A DNA stretch of 64,000 bases from Sphingomonas panacisoli (GCF_007859635.1 NZ_CP042306.1:186001-250000), one strand, 5' to 3'; positions 54,752 through 64,000 are shown, numbered from the stretch's first letter. Notes: generated by a model from the letters alone, not told the origin. A program made the numbers and translations.

Positions 54752-56264
54752 TCGGCTCGGTACCGGCGCCGGGCAGCTTCTTGAACAGCGTCCGATCCTC
54801 GGGCTTGAACGCGTAGCGCCACACGACGAACAGGAAGGCGCCGACCAGGGCCGGCTCGCCGAACAGCAATTCGGCCCATTCGAGCCGCTTGGGCAGCCAC
54901 GTGAAGAACGTCCCGACCAGCACCGACGCGGCGATCGCGGCGAGGAACGACCAGCGCCACGCCAGCACTCGCGCGCCGAGCATCCGACGCAGCACGCCCG
55001 CCTTGATCAGCGAGGTCATGGTCAGCGACAGCAGCAGCGCGATGGCCGGTCCCGCCGCCTGGTAATTCACCGGATAGCCGAGCGCCCGGATCGCGTGGAT
55101 CAGCGCGAAACTGAGTGCGATCTGGAAGCCCAGCATGAAGATCGAGATGGCGAGGTTGAAGTGCCGCGCCATGTAGACGAGCGCCGCTTCGCTGACCGCG
55201 CCCTGCGTCGCGAGCACCTCACCCCAGAGCAGGAACGCGAGCGCGGCGGTGCCGGCGACGAATTGCGGGCCGATCAGCCCCATCACCGCTTCGCCCGGGA
55301 TCGATCCCATCAGCGCGACGATGGCCTGCGCCGACATGATCCAGAACCCGACCTGGCGCACCTGTTGCGCGATGGCGGCGCGATCGTTCTTGGCCAGGCT
55401 CTGCGTGATGACGGGGCCGAGGATCGGGTCGAAGCTCGACTTCAGCTTCTGCGGGATCGAGCTGATCTGCTGCGCCATGTAGTAGATGCCGACGATCCGC
55501 GGCTCGAACACCATGCCCAGGATGAATCGGTCGACATTGCGCGTGCCCCATTCGATCGTCTCGGCCCCTGCCAGCGGTGCGTTGCGCCGCGCCATGACGG
55601 CGACCCGGCCGAGGTGCGGACGCCAGCCGCGCGGCAGGCCGTAACTGCGCAGCATCGGGACCAGCGACGCGATCATCGCCGCGGTCAGCGCGGTCATGTA
55701 CGCCAGCGTCAAGCCGTCGTCGCGCGCGACGTAGTAATAGACCAGCACCGCGACCGAGATCGTCCACGGCTCGATGATCGCGCGCGCCGTCACCGACGCC
55801 TTGATGTTGCGGCGGTAGGCGAGCGCGGCGAGCGCCACGTCGGATAGCGAAATCGGGATGATCGTCAGCGCGAACCAGCGATCGAACCCGTCGGTGACAC
55901 CGTCGGGAAACATCACTTGCGGTATCGCGAACAGGAATCCGCCGATGATCAGCCCGGCGATCAGCGCGAGCAGCAGCGCGTCCCAGACGGTGCGGATTTC
56001 CTGCTGCGCGTCCTCCGCTTTGGCCAGCGCCAGCGCGAGCCCCCGCTTCAGCCCCAGCGTCGCGATCAGCGCGCCGAGCTCGATCACCACCACCGCCAGC
56101 GCATAGCGTCCCACCGCATCCGGCCCATACAGCCGCCCCGCGACGAACAGGAACGGCATTCGCGCGATCAGCCGGATCGCGAACCCGCCGATATTGGTCC
56201 GTCCCCCCTTGGCGAGCGCGCCGATTTCGTCGGGCGCGGCGGCGGGAACCGCGGTCTCGGTCAA
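54741..56264 (-). CDS. Polysaccharide flippase-like membrane protein (Wzx/MVF type)
   Basis: A protein of 507 residues with about 12-14 membrane helices. The N-terminal GGRTNIGGFAIRLIARMPFLFVAGRLYGPDAVGRYALAVVV is typical of Wzx/RfbX transporters, which flip lipid-linked sugars to the periplasm. TTG 56264 overlaps the polA stop (TTGA), so it is coupled to polA; no other polysaccharide genes are adjacent. Confidence 0.85.
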   Translation of the reverse strand: MTETAVPAAAPDEIGALAKGGRTNIGGFAIRLIARMPFLFVAGRLYGPDAVGRYALAVVVIELGALIATLGLKRGLALALAKAEDAQQEIRTVWDALLLALIAGLIIGGFLFAIPQVMFPDGVTDGFDRWFALTIIPISLSDVALAALAYRRNIKASVTARAIIEPWTISVAVLVYYYVARDDGLTLAYMTALTAAMIASLVPMLRSYGLPRGWRPHLGRVAVMARRNAPLAGAETIEWGTRNVDRFILGMVFEPRIVGIYYMAQQISSIPQKLKSSFDPILGPVITQSLAKNDRAAIAQQVRQVGFWIMSAQAIVALMGSIPGEAVMGLIGPQFVAGTAALAFLLWGEVLATQGAVSEAALVYMARHFNLAISIFMLGFQIALSFALIHAIRALGYPVNYQAAGPAIALLLSLTMTSLIKAGVLRRMLGARVLAWRWSFLAAIAASVLVGTFFTWLPKRLEWAELLFGEPALVGAFLFVVWRYAFKPEDRTLFKKLPGAGTEPITA

Positions 56265-59044
56265 TGCGCGGCGCCCCAGCTCGCACCCGTGCCGATCTCG
56301 ATCGCGAGCGGGACGTTGAGCGTGATCGCGGGTTCGGCCGCCGTCGCCATGACGCGTTCGATCACCGGCTTGGCCGCCTCGACTTCGCTCTCCGGCACTT
56401 CGAACACGAGTTCGTCATGGACCTGGAGCAGCATCTTCGTGCCGGTCAGCCCGGCCTCGGTCAGCGCCGGTCCCATCCGCGCCATCGCGCGCTTGATGAT
56501 GTCGGCGCTGGTACCCTGGATCGGCGCGTTGATCGCGGCGCGTTCGGCGCCCTGGCGGACGTGCTGGATCGGCGACTTGATCTGTGGGAACCAGGTCTTG
56601 CGGCCGAACAACGTCTCGGTGTGGCCGCGGCGGCGCACACCCTCCAACGTATCGTTGATATAGGCCGAGATGCCGGGGAAGCGCTCGAAATATCGACTGA
56701 TCATCGCCTGCGCCTCGTCGGCGTCGATCTCCAGCCGGCCGGCCAGGCCCCAGCGCGAAATGCCGTAGAGGATCGCGAAGTTGATCGTCTTCGCCCGCCC
56801 GCGCGTGTCGCGATTGACCTCGCCGAACAGCTCGTTGGCGGTCGCGGCGTGGATGTCCTCGCCGCGCAGGAACGCGTCGCGCAAGGGGGGTACGTCGGCC
56901 ATGTGCGCGGCCAGCCGCAGCTCGATCTGCGAATAGTCGGCGGCCAGGATGACGTGGCCCGGCTCGGCGATGAAGGCGTCGCGGATCTGGCGGCCCGTCT
57001 CGGTACGAATCGGGATGTTCTGCAGGTTCGGGTCGGTCGAGGAGAGGCGGCCGGTCTGCGCGCCGGTCAGGCTGTAGCTGGTGTGGACGCGGCCGGTCTG
57101 GCGGTCGATCTGCTGCTGGAGCGCGTCGGTATAGGTCGATTTGAGCTTCGACAGCTGGCGCCAGTCGAGCACCAGGCCGGCGATCACGACGCCCTCCGCC
57201 TTCATTTTTTCCAGGACGGTGACGTCGGTCGAATAGGCGCCGGACTTGCCCTTCTTGCCGCCCTTCAGTCCCATCTTGTCGAACAGGATCGCGCCGAGCT
57301 GCTGGGTCGAGCCGATCTGGAACGGCTGGCCCGCCTCGGCCTGGATTTCCTCTTCGAGCCGCGCCATCTCTTGCGCGAACTGGCCCGACAGGCGCGACAG
57401 ATGATCGCGATCGACCTTGATCCCCGCGCGCTCCATGCCGGCGACGACCGGGATCAACGGGCGATCGACCATCTCGTAGACGCGACTTCCGCCCTCATAC
57501 GCCAGCCGCGGCTTGAACCGGGTCCATAGCCGCCATGTCACGTCGGCATCCTCGCCGCCGTAGCGCGTCGCCTCGGGGAGCGGGACTTGCGCGAAGCTGA
57601 TCGCCTTCTTGCCGGTGCCGGTCACGTCCTTGAAGCTGATGCAGGTGTGTTCGAGCACGGCGTGCGCGACCTCGTCCATGCCATGCCCGGCGAGGCTCTG
57701 GCCGGCGTCCAGGTCGAAGCTCATCACCATCGTGTCGTCGATCGGGGTTACGTCGAGCCCGTGGCGGATCAGCACGTTGAGGTCGTATTTGATGTTGTGG
57801 CCGATTTTGAGCACGCCGGGATCGACCAGCAGTAGACGCAGCGCCGCGACCACCTCGGCGAGCGGCAGCTGCGGCGGCACTTCGCCGAACATGTCGTCGC
57901 TCGACCGGTGGCCGATCGGGATGTAGCAGGCGCGGCCGGGCTTGGTCGCGAGACAGATGCCGACCAGGTTCGCCGCCATGCTGTCGAGCGAGTCGGTCTC
58001 GGTATCGATCGCGATCGTGCCGCTGGCGTGGCTCTCGGCGATCCACGCATCGAGCTGGTCGAGCGTCGTCACGGTCTCGTACGTGCCACAGTCGATCGGC
58101 GGCAGCTCGATGAAATCGGGCGTGTCGGATTCGGCGACCGCGACCGCCGCGGCAACCGGATCGGCGGTCTCACGGCCCGGCGCGTGCGCAGCCATACGCG
58201 ACAGGAGGGTCTTGAACCCCTGATCCTCCAGGAACGCGCGCAAGGGTTCGGGTGGGATGCCCTCTAGCTTCAGCTCGTCGAGCGTGTGCGGCACCGCGGT
58301 GTCGGTGTGGAGCGCGACCAGCTTGCGTGACAGCCGCGCCATCGCCTCATGCTCGATCAGACTGTCGCGCATCTTCGACGGCTTCATGTCGGGCGCGGCG
58401 GCCAGCACGGCGTCGAGATTGTCGTATTCGACGATCAGCTTCGCCGCCGTTTTCGCGCCGATCCCCGGCACGCCCGGCACGTTATCGACCGCATCGCCCA
58501 TCAATGCGAGGACATCGCCGAGCTGGTCGGGGCGCACGCCGAACTTGGTCTGCACGTACTCGGCGCCGCGCCGTTCGTTCTTCATCGTGTCGAGCATGTC
58601 GACCTGCGGCTGGATCAGCTGCATCAGGTCCTTGTCGGAGCTGACGATGGTGACGTCCCACCCCGCCTCGACCGCGCGGCAGGTATAGGTGGCGATGATG
58701 TCGTCGGCCTCGAACCCTTCTTCCTCGATGCACGGCAGCGAGAAGGCGCGGGTCGCTTCGCGGATCAGCGGGAATTGCGGGATCAGGTCTTCGGGCGGCG
58801 GCGGACGCTGCGCCTTGTACTTGTCGTAAAGGTCGTTGCGGAACGTGTGGCTGCCCTTATCGAGCACCACCGCCAGGTGGGTCGGCCCCTCCGCCTTGTC
58901 GAGCGCGTCGGCCAGCTTCCACAGCATCGCGGTATAGCCATAGACCGCGCCCGCCGGGGTGCCGTGCCGGTTGGTGAGCGGCGGCAGCTGGTGATAGGCG
59001 CGGAAGATGTAGCCGGAGCCGTCGACGAGATAGAGATGAGGCAT
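56261..59044 (-). CDS. polA: DNA polymerase I
   Basis: A protein of 927 residues. Three domains: 5'-3' exonuclease (1 to about 290, YLVDGSGYIFRAYH, FEADDIIATY), 3'-5' exonuclease (about 330-520, IDTETDSLDSM with DxE retained, so proofreading is likely) and polymerase (motif A ADYSQIELR, motif B RGRAKTINFAILYG, motif C QVHDELVFE). Repairs DNA and replaces RNA primers. The frame upstream of ATG 59044 is open but lies antisense to other features. Confidence 0.97.
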   Translation of the reverse strand: MPHLYLVDGSGYIFRAYHQLPPLTNRHGTPAGAVYGYTAMLWKLADALDKAEGPTHLAVVLDKGSHTFRNDLYDKYKAQRPPPPEDLIPQFPLIREATRAFSLPCIEEEGFEADDIIATYTCRAVEAGWDVTIVSSDKDLMQLIQPQVDMLDTMKNERRGAEYVQTKFGVRPDQLGDVLALMGDAVDNVPGVPGIGAKTAAKLIVEYDNLDAVLAAAPDMKPSKMRDSLIEHEAMARLSRKLVALHTDTAVPHTLDELKLEGIPPEPLRAFLEDQGFKTLLSRMAAHAPGRETADPVAAAVAVAESDTPDFIELPPIDCGTYETVTTLDQLDAWIAESHASGTIAIDTETDSLDSMAANLVGICLATKPGRACYIPIGHRSSDDMFGEVPPQLPLAEVVAALRLLLVDPGVLKIGHNIKYDLNVLIRHGLDVTPIDDTMVMSFDLDAGQSLAGHGMDEVAHAVLEHTCISFKDVTGTGKKAISFAQVPLPEATRYGGEDADVTWRLWTRFKPRLAYEGGSRVYEMVDRPLIPVVAGMERAGIKVDRDHLSRLSGQFAQEMARLEEEIQAEAGQPFQIGSTQQLGAILFDKMGLKGGKKGKSGAYSTDVTVLEKMKAEGVVIAGLVLDWRQLSKLKSTYTDALQQQIDRQTGRVHTSYSLTGAQTGRLSSTDPNLQNIPIRTETGRQIRDAFIAEPGHVILAADYSQIELRLAAHMADVPPLRDAFLRGEDIHAATANELFGEVNRDTRGRAKTINFAILYGISRWGLAGRLEIDADEAQAMISRYFERFPGISAYINDTLEGVRRRGHTETLFGRKTWFPQIKSPIQHVRQGAERAAINAPIQGTSADIIKRAMARMGPALTEAGLTGTKMLLQVHDELVFEVPESEVEAAKPVIERVMATAAEPAITLNVPLAIEIGTGASWGAAH

Positions 59045-59148
59045 CGTGGCACGGAGATAGTACAGCCGCGCCTCACGACAAAGCCCGGTTATTGTCGCGA
59101 AATGCACGGCCGCTTCCGCGCGCGGGCAAAACGTTTTAGGCTTGTCGC

Positions 59149-59286
59149 ATGCCAGCGACCGATGAAAAAGCCGCCCGCCTCGCCGCGCAGCTTCGCGCCA
59201 ATCTGAAGCGCCGCAAGGAGCAGGCACGCGGGGGCGCCGCGTCGCCGGTGACGAAACCCGATGACGCGGCCCGCGCGGACGATTAG
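59149..59286 (+). CDS. Conserved small basic protein (45 aa)
   Basis: MPATDEKAARLAAQLRANLK continues into RRKEQARGG and a short acidic end DDAARADD. A helical, basic first half suggests binding to nucleic acid or a protein. Similar small proteins with a LRANLKRRK segment are, from memory, common in sphingomonads. It lies 10 bases before the glycosyltransferase start, so it may share its transcript. Function unknown. Confidence 0.6.
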   Translation: MPATDEKAARLAAQLRANLKRRKEQARGGAASPVTKPDDAARADD

Positions 59287-59296
59287 GAACCCGGCG

Positions 59297-60334
59297 ATGC
59301 ACCGACCCACGCTCTCGATCGTCGTCCCCTGCTACAACGAAGCGCTGACGCTGCCGCAGCTCCACGCGCGCGTGTCGGCCGCCGCCAAGGCCGAGGTCGG
59401 GGAGGATTACGAACTCGTCCTGATCAACGACGGATCGAAGGACGATAGCTGGCCGATCATGCAGCGGCTGTCCGCGGAGGATCCGCGGCTGGTCGCGATC
59501 AACCTGTCGCGCAACCACGGCCACCAGCTCGCGCTCACCGCGGGGCTCGATCTGTGCGCGGGCGAGCAGATCCTGGTGATCGACGCCGATTTGCAGGACC
59601 CGCCCGAATTGCTGGGGGAGATGCGCGCGAAGATGGCGGCGGAACAGGCCGACGTGGTCTATGCCGTGCGCCGCAAACGCGACGGCGAGACATTCTTCAA
59701 GAAGGCGACCGCGGCGGCTTTCTACCGCTTGCTCGACCGCGTCACCGACACGCCGATCCCGCTCGACACCGGCGACTTCCGGTTGATGAGCCGGCGCGCG
59801 CTCGACGCGTTCCTGAGCCTACCGGAACAGGCGCGCTTCATTCGCGGCATGGTGGCCTGGGTCGGTTTCCGCCAGGTGCCGTTCCCCTACGACCGCGCCG
59901 AACGATTCGCGGGCGAGACCAATTATCCGCTGTCGAAGATGCTGCGGCTCGCATTCGACGCGATGACGGGTTTTTCGACCAAGCCGCTGACGCTCGCGAG
60001 CCATTTCGGGGTCGCGCTGGGCGGCGCGTCGGTGCTGCTGCTGATCTACATCGCGTATGGATTCATTCGCGGGAATGCGGTGCCGGGCTGGACCAGCCTG
60101 GCGTTCATCGTCGTGCTGCTCGGGTCGGTGCAGATGTTCGTGCTCGGCATGATCGGCGAGTATCTCGGGCGGCTCTATGTCGAGAGCAAAAGGCGGCCGC
60201 TCTATCTGGTCAGCGATGTCGCGGGACCGGTGCAGGGAACCGCGAAGCTCGGCTATCGCGCCGGCGACGGCCACCACATCGCCGTCGCCCCGACCGCGCC
60301 GGAAGCGGTCGAGGAACAGAAAGCGGCGGAGTAA
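59297..60334 (+). CDS. GT2 glycosyltransferase (DPM1/GtrB/ArnC-like)
   Basis: A protein of 345 residues. GT-A fold: LSIVVPCYNEALTL, metal-binding DADLQDPPELL, and DTGDFRLMSRRALDAF. Two C-terminal membrane helices follow (LASHFGVALGGASVLLLIYIAYGFI; SLAFIVVLLGSVQMFVLGMIGEYLGRLY). The family charges undecaprenyl phosphate with a sugar on the cytosolic side. ATG 59297 is used; upstream starts are rejected since they cut into the small protein gene. Confidence 0.93.
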   Translation: MHRPTLSIVVPCYNEALTLPQLHARVSAAAKAEVGEDYELVLINDGSKDDSWPIMQRLSAEDPRLVAINLSRNHGHQLALTAGLDLCAGEQILVIDADLQDPPELLGEMRAKMAAEQADVVYAVRRKRDGETFFKKATAAAFYRLLDRVTDTPIPLDTGDFRLMSRRALDAFLSLPEQARFIRGMVAWVGFRQVPFPYDRAERFAGETNYPLSKMLRLAFDAMTGFSTKPLTLASHFGVALGGASVLLLIYIAYGFIRGNAVPGWTSLAFIVVLLGSVQMFVLGMIGEYLGRLYVESKRRPLYLVSDVAGPVQGTAKLGYRAGDGHHIAVAPTAPEAVEEQKAAE

Positions 60335-60467
60335 ATCCTTCCCCGGAGGGGGAGGTGGCAGGCGCAGCCTGACGGAGGGGTATTCGCCTTATCGCAACCA
60401 CGCTGCTTGGGCGCGCTACCCCTCCACCATCGCTGCGCGATGGTCCCCCTCCCCTTGCAGGGGAGGA
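60335..60467. repeat. Intergenic palindromic repeat (CCCTCC type)
   Basis: CTTCCCCGGAGGGGGAGG at the left is mirrored by CCCCCTCCCCTTGCAGGGGA at the right, with ACCATCGC-TGC-GCGATGGT (60426-60444) inside. Fills the gap between the convergent GT2 and methyltransferase genes. Similar in plan to 6945-7076. Confidence 0.65.
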
Positions 60468-61199
60468 TCAGCTTTTCGGCACCGCCAGCGTCAGGATCGA
60501 CACGCCCGGCGTCATCGGCAGCCGACCGACGAGATGCCGTTCCAGCCGAAAGATCGCCTCGAACGCCTTGTTGAGCGGCTTGGCGGGGGGTGAATCGTCG
60601 CTGTCGTCGCGGCCGGTCATCCGCCCCGCGACGCGTGCCGCGGCGGCGAGCGGGAACAGCAGCGAGTTGAAATAGCCGAGCTTTTTCGGCGTCAGGCCGG
60701 CCGCGTCGATCGCCGCTTTCAGGCTCGCCTTCGAATAGCGCCGGTGGTGATGGTTCACGACGTCGTGCGCCGACCACATCCATTGGTGCGCGGGGACTGC
60801 GATCAGGATCTTGCCGCCGGGTTTGAGGCATTCCTTCATCGCCGTCAGCGCGGCGACGTCGTCCTCGATATGCTCGACCACGTCGAGCACCGCGATCATG
60901 TCGTACGCGCCGCGTTCGATGCCGGGCAGCGCGGGAAGGGGCGCGTCGCTGACCGGCTTGCCCAGCCGTTTCGCCGCGATTGCACGCGCGGCGGGATCGA
61001 TCTCGATCGCATCGACGTCGCCGAACTGCATCAGCATCGGCAGATTGTGTCCGGTGCCGCAGCCGATCTCCAGGATGCGCGCGCCCTTCGGCAGATCGGC
61101 GTAGCGCGCGACGTAGTCGTGCAGGATGTCGCGCCGCGCGGTGTACCACCAATGCGTCGAGTCATGCTCCGCCATGCGGTCGTAGACGATACGGTCCAT
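60468..61199 (-). CDS. SAM-dependent methyltransferase
   Basis: A protein of 243 residues. Motif I RILEIGCGTGHNLPML, then VDAIEIDPAARAIAAKR and motif IV-like DMIAVLDVVEHIEDD. UbiE/Methyltransf_11 class. The substrate is unknown; by neighbourhood it may act on a sugar or lipid of the surface polymer. One base separates it from the GtrA gene upstream. Confidence 0.88.
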   Translation of the reverse strand: MDRIVYDRMAEHDSTHWWYTARRDILHDYVARYADLPKGARILEIGCGTGHNLPMLMQFGDVDAIEIDPAARAIAAKRLGKPVSDAPLPALPGIERGAYDMIAVLDVVEHIEDDVAALTAMKECLKPGGKILIAVPAHQWMWSAHDVVNHHHRRYSKASLKAAIDAAGLTPKKLGYFNSLLFPLAAAARVAGRMTGRDDSDDSPPAKPLNKAFEAIFRLERHLVGRLPMTPGVSILTLAVPKS

Positions 61200-61200
61200 C

Positions 61201-61632
61201 TTACCCGAATACCCATTGGCGGTTGAGCGCGAAAGTCGCGAGCGGCGTGATCGTGACGATCGGGATCAGCGGCAGCCATTCGGGGCCGTGAAACAACGGC
61301 CCGGTGATGATCCAGGTGAACAGCGCGTTGAGCACCAGCCCGAAGCCCTGGACGAGCAGGAACTTGCCGTGCTGCCTGCCGCTATTGTCGCGCTCGCCAT
61401 GGCCCTTGAAGCTCCAGAAGGAGTGCAGGAAGAACCCCGCCGTGACGGCGACGAGAAACGCCGGCGGCACCGCGAACACCGCCTTGTTGCCGGTGAACAC
61501 CCACCAGGCGAGCGGCAGATAGACGGCCGAATAGATGACGGTCGAGATCACCCCGGCGATGCCGAAGCGGATCAACTGGCCGAGCATGCCGCTTGCGCGC
61601 ATCGCATCGAATTGTTTGAGGATTGCCGTCAC
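61201..61632 (-). CDS. GtrA-family membrane protein
   Basis: A protein of 143 residues with four helices; IRFGIAGVISTVIYSAVYLPL at the start and SFWSFKGHGERD between helices 2 and 3 are the GtrA marks. Thought to flip undecaprenyl-phosphate-linked sugars across the inner membrane. It accompanies a GT2 protein at 59297 and a GT-C-like protein at 61691, the three parts of a Gtr-type modification system. Confidence 0.9.
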   Translation of the reverse strand: MTAILKQFDAMRASGMLGQLIRFGIAGVISTVIYSAVYLPLAWWVFTGNKAVFAVPPAFLVAVTAGFFLHSFWSFKGHGERDNSGRQHGKFLLVQGFGLVLNALFTWIITGPLFHGPEWLPLIPIVTITPLATFALNRQWVFG

Positions 61633-61690
61633 ACGCTTGCCCTAGAGGTGGCGGCCGCCCTAATGCGCGGAAAGGCGCGAGGGAAGCATT

Positions 61691-63547
61691 TTGAACGACA
61701 TCGACAAGCCGGACGCGATGGCGACGCTCGACCGCGACCTCGCGGCGCTGGATCGGAGCCTGGCGGAGCGGTGGGGCGATTTCGTCGACGAGCTCGACCG
61801 CCACTGGATGCGCTACGTGATGATCACGTGGCTGCTGATCGCGTTCTGGTATGTCGGTACCGAATGGCCGCGCATCCAGGCGCTGGCGTTGGGCGATACC
61901 GACGACAATATGCGGCTGATGCAGGTCCGCGCGCTGCTCAACGGGCAGGACTGGTACGACCTGCGCAATTACTATCTCAACCCGCCGGGCGGGTTCGACA
62001 TCCATTGGAGCCGTATCGTCGATCTGCCGATCGCCGGGCTGATCCTGCTGCTGCGGCCGTTCGTCGGGACGCCGGAGGCCGAGCGGCTGGCGTGCGGAAT
62101 CGCGCCGCTGTTGCCGCTATCGATCGCGTTCCTCGGCCTTGGCGCGACCGCGCGGCGGCTGATCGGGAAGCATGCCTGGCCGCTGGCGCTCGCGTTGATG
62201 GCGTTCGCCTGCACGTCGACGATGCTGATGTTCGCGCCCGAGCGGATCGATCATCACGGCTGGCAGCTCGCGATGCTGAGCCTGACCGTGGCGGGCCTGT
62301 CGGACCCGAAGCGCGCCCGAGGCGGGGCGATCGTCGGGGCGGCGAGCGCGGTCAGCCTGTCGATCGGGCTGGAGATGATGCCGTACGTCGCGATGGCGGG
62401 GGCGATCATCACGTTGCAATGGATCTGGGATCGCGAGGAAGCGCCGCGCGTAGAGGGATATGCGCTGTCGCTCGGTGGCGGGACGGCGCTCGGCTATGCG
62501 GCGTTCGGGTCGTACGCCAACAGCGTGATGCGCTGCGACGCGCTGACGCCGGTGTATCTGACGGTGATGATCGTCGCGGGTGCGCTGCTGTTCGCGATGG
62601 CGCGGCTCAACCCGAGTTCGCGTTGGGTGCGTTTGGGGCTCGCCGTGGCTGCGGGCGCGGTGATCGTCGCGGGCTTCGCATTGCTGTTCCCGCAATGCCT
62701 GGGGCGGCCGGAGCAAGTGTCGCCCGAGCTCGCGAAGAACTGGCTCAACAACGTGCGCGAGGCGAAGCCGGTCTATACGCACCCGTTCCGCACCGCGTTC
62801 CCGATCGTAACCTTGCCGCTGATCGGCTTGCTCGGCGCATTCATCGCCGCGAAGCGCGCGATCGACGAGCGCGCGTCCAACACGGTCGGCTGGACCGCGG
62901 TCGCGCTATTCACGCTGTTCGCTTGCCTGATGCTCCTATGGCAGACCCGCGCCGCGCCAGGTGCGCAGATGCTCGCGGTGCCCGGCGCTGCAGCGCTCAT
63001 CTGGATCGCGGTGCCGTTGACCTTGGGCAGCGGCAACATGCTGGTCCGCGTGTTCGGCACGGTTGCCGTCGTCATCTTCGCGTCGGGCGCGTTCGCCGCC
63101 TGGTCGATCCAGTATCTCCCGATCGACAAGCCCGACAAACGCGCCCAGGCGGTCAACAACGCCAGCGCGCGCTGCCCGTCGTACAATGCGATGATCGCGC
63201 TCAATCGCTATCCGCCCGGCACGATGTTCAGCTTCGTCGATCTCGGTCCGCGGATCATCGTGGTATCGCACCACAAGGCCGTGGCCGGGCCGTATCACCG
63301 CAACGGCGACGCTATCCTCGACGTCCAGCACGCGTTCGGCCGCTCGCCCGACGAATTCCGCGCGATCGCCGCGAAGCATGGCGCGGCCTATCTGCTGGTG
63401 TGCCCGAACATGGCCGAATCGACGATCTACCGCGCGCGCAATCCGGGCGGCTTCTACGATCGGTTGGCGAAGGGAGAGACGTTCGCGTTCCTGACGCCAT
63501 TGCCGCTGCCGAAGAACTCGCCGCTCCGGCTGTTCAGGATCAACTGA
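61691..63547 (+). CDS. GT-C-like membrane glycosyltransferase
   Basis: A protein of 618 residues with about 11-12 helices. The first periplasmic loop carries GDTDDNMRLMQVRALLNGQDWYD and NPPGGFDIHWSRIVDLP, acidic residues like those of STT3/PMT-type GT-C enzymes. The C-terminal 140 residues are a soluble periplasmic domain (PGTMFSFVDLGPRIIV ...). Likely transfers a sugar from a polyprenyl carrier to a surface polymer (inference). TTG 61691 is the start with GAGGGAAG upstream. Divergent from GtrA; convergent with marC with an 8-base overlap. Confidence 0.8.
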   Translation: MNDIDKPDAMATLDRDLAALDRSLAERWGDFVDELDRHWMRYVMITWLLIAFWYVGTEWPRIQALALGDTDDNMRLMQVRALLNGQDWYDLRNYYLNPPGGFDIHWSRIVDLPIAGLILLLRPFVGTPEAERLACGIAPLLPLSIAFLGLGATARRLIGKHAWPLALALMAFACTSTMLMFAPERIDHHGWQLAMLSLTVAGLSDPKRARGGAIVGAASAVSLSIGLEMMPYVAMAGAIITLQWIWDREEAPRVEGYALSLGGGTALGYAAFGSYANSVMRCDALTPVYLTVMIVAGALLFAMARLNPSSRWVRLGLAVAAGAVIVAGFALLFPQCLGRPEQVSPELAKNWLNNVREAKPVYTHPFRTAFPIVTLPLIGLLGAFIAAKRAIDERASNTVGWTAVALFTLFACLMLLWQTRAAPGAQMLAVPGAAALIWIAVPLTLGSGNMLVRVFGTVAVVIFASGAFAAWSIQYLPIDKPDKRAQAVNNASARCPSYNAMIALNRYPPGTMFSFVDLGPRIIVVSHHKAVAGPYHRNGDAILDVQHAFGRSPDEFRAIAAKHGAAYLLVCPNMAESTIYRARNPGGFYDRLAKGETFAFLTPLPLPKNSPLRLFRIN

Positions 63548-64000
63548 GCCCGAACGCTTTGCCGATCCCGTCGATCACGAACTGAACCGCGAGCGCGCCG
63601 AGCAATACGCCGAGGATGCGCGTGATGACCGATTCGACACGCGCGCCGAGCAGCCGCATCAACGGCCCGGCCGCCAGCAGCGCGAGCAGGGTCAGCACCA
63701 GCACGGTCGCCAGCGCGGCGATCACCACCGCAACGCGCTCAAACCCGTGATTGCGACCCATCGTCAGCATGACGCTGGCGATCGAGCCCGGCCCGGCGAT
63801 CATCGGCATCGCCATTGGGAAGATGGAGACGTCCTCGACCTCCGGCGTCGAGGCGACCTTGGCGGCGCGGTCCTCGCGGCGCTCGGTGCGCTTCTCGAAC
63901 ACCATTTCGAGCGCGATCAGGAACAGCATGATCCCGCCCGCGATGCTGAATGCGGGCAGGCTGACGCCGAGCGCGTGGAGGATCGCTTCGCCGACCGCGG
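63540..64000 (-). CDS. MarC-family membrane protein, 3' part
   Basis: The frame is open to the window end, so the first 60-70 residues are missing. Visible: SLPAFSIAGGIMLFLIALEMVF, SIFPMAMPMIAGPGSIASVMLTMGR and LGVLLGALAVQFVIDGIGKAFG, the MarC (UPF0056) helices. Six-helix inner-membrane protein of unknown transport role. ATG 63929 exists internally, but upstream codons match the family, so the true start lies outside. Confidence 0.93.
   Translation of the reverse strand, partial: AVGEAILHALGVSLPAFSIAGGIMLFLIALEMVFEKRTERREDRAAKVASTPEVEDVSIFPMAMPMIAGPGSIASVMLTMGRNHGFERVAVVIAALATVLVLTLLALLAAGPLMRLLGARVESVITRILGVLLGALAVQFVIDGIGKAFGLS

Overview
The window looks like chromosomal DNA of an alphaproteobacterium, most likely a Sphingomonas or a close relative. 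The grounds are high G+C, two exported proteins with the PEPxxWA type of PEP-CTERM tail, an NDUFS4-like complex I accessory subunit, and a two-piece, circularly permuted tmRNA gene whose tag reads ANDNEALAMAA. Genes are tightly packed on both strands, and many neighbours overlap by 1-4 bases (ATGA, GTGA, TGATG). No phage, plasmid, transposase, CRISPR, rRNA or tRNA gene was seen.

Layout. 1-5.2 kb: C-terminus of a TonB-dependent receptor, a PilZ protein, and two PEP-CTERM proteins on either side of a regulator-like fusion of two HTH regions with a hydrolase fold that has lost its catalytic triad. 5.2-10.7 kb: class II aldolase, the tmRNA, an Rrf2 regulator, MscL, a LemA-TPM-TPM-Nudix operon and an ETC complex I subunit. 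10.8-18.4 kb: HrpB helicase, a zinc-type CDF exporter, a flavin monooxygenase with a Tat-exported S33 hydrolase, polyprenyl diphosphate synthase and chorismate mutase. 18.5-24.2 kb: aldo/keto reductase, MFS transporter and an acyl-CoA synthetase-thiolase-DUF35 operon. 24.3-27.1 kb: kynurenine pathway genes and a sirtuin. 27.2-32.8 kb: lepB-rnc-era, pgi and gor. 32.8-39.6 kb: D-aminoacylase, a TauD dioxygenase divergent from a Crp/Fnr regulator, quinone oxidoreductase, acs and a TMEM175-like channel.

39.6-45 kb is a riboflavin locus (ribD, ribE, an HTH-RibB-RibA-like fusion, ribH) preceded by a TonB-like gene. 45-50 kb: gltX and a type III polyketide synthase-methyltransferase-flavoprotein operon, then msrB. 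50-59 kb: PBP1A, a YgjP-like metalloprotein, YcgN-like and Sco1 proteins, an ankyrin protein, a flippase and polA. 59-64 kb: a membrane sugar-transfer set (GT2, methyltransferase, GtrA, GT-C-like protein) and the 3' part of a MarC gene.

The most striking feature crosses all these regions. Twelve short double-hairpin (REPIN-like) elements are scattered through the window. Nine lie between genes (one also covers a start codon), and three lie inside reading frames (hrpB, ribD, the ygjP-like gene) that stay open and translate them into similar extra peptides. Other points of interest are the HTH-RibB fusion with repeated ATCACA sites upstream, the triad-less hydrolase regulator, a 32-bp perfect inverted repeat, and two genes whose best start codon is CTG.
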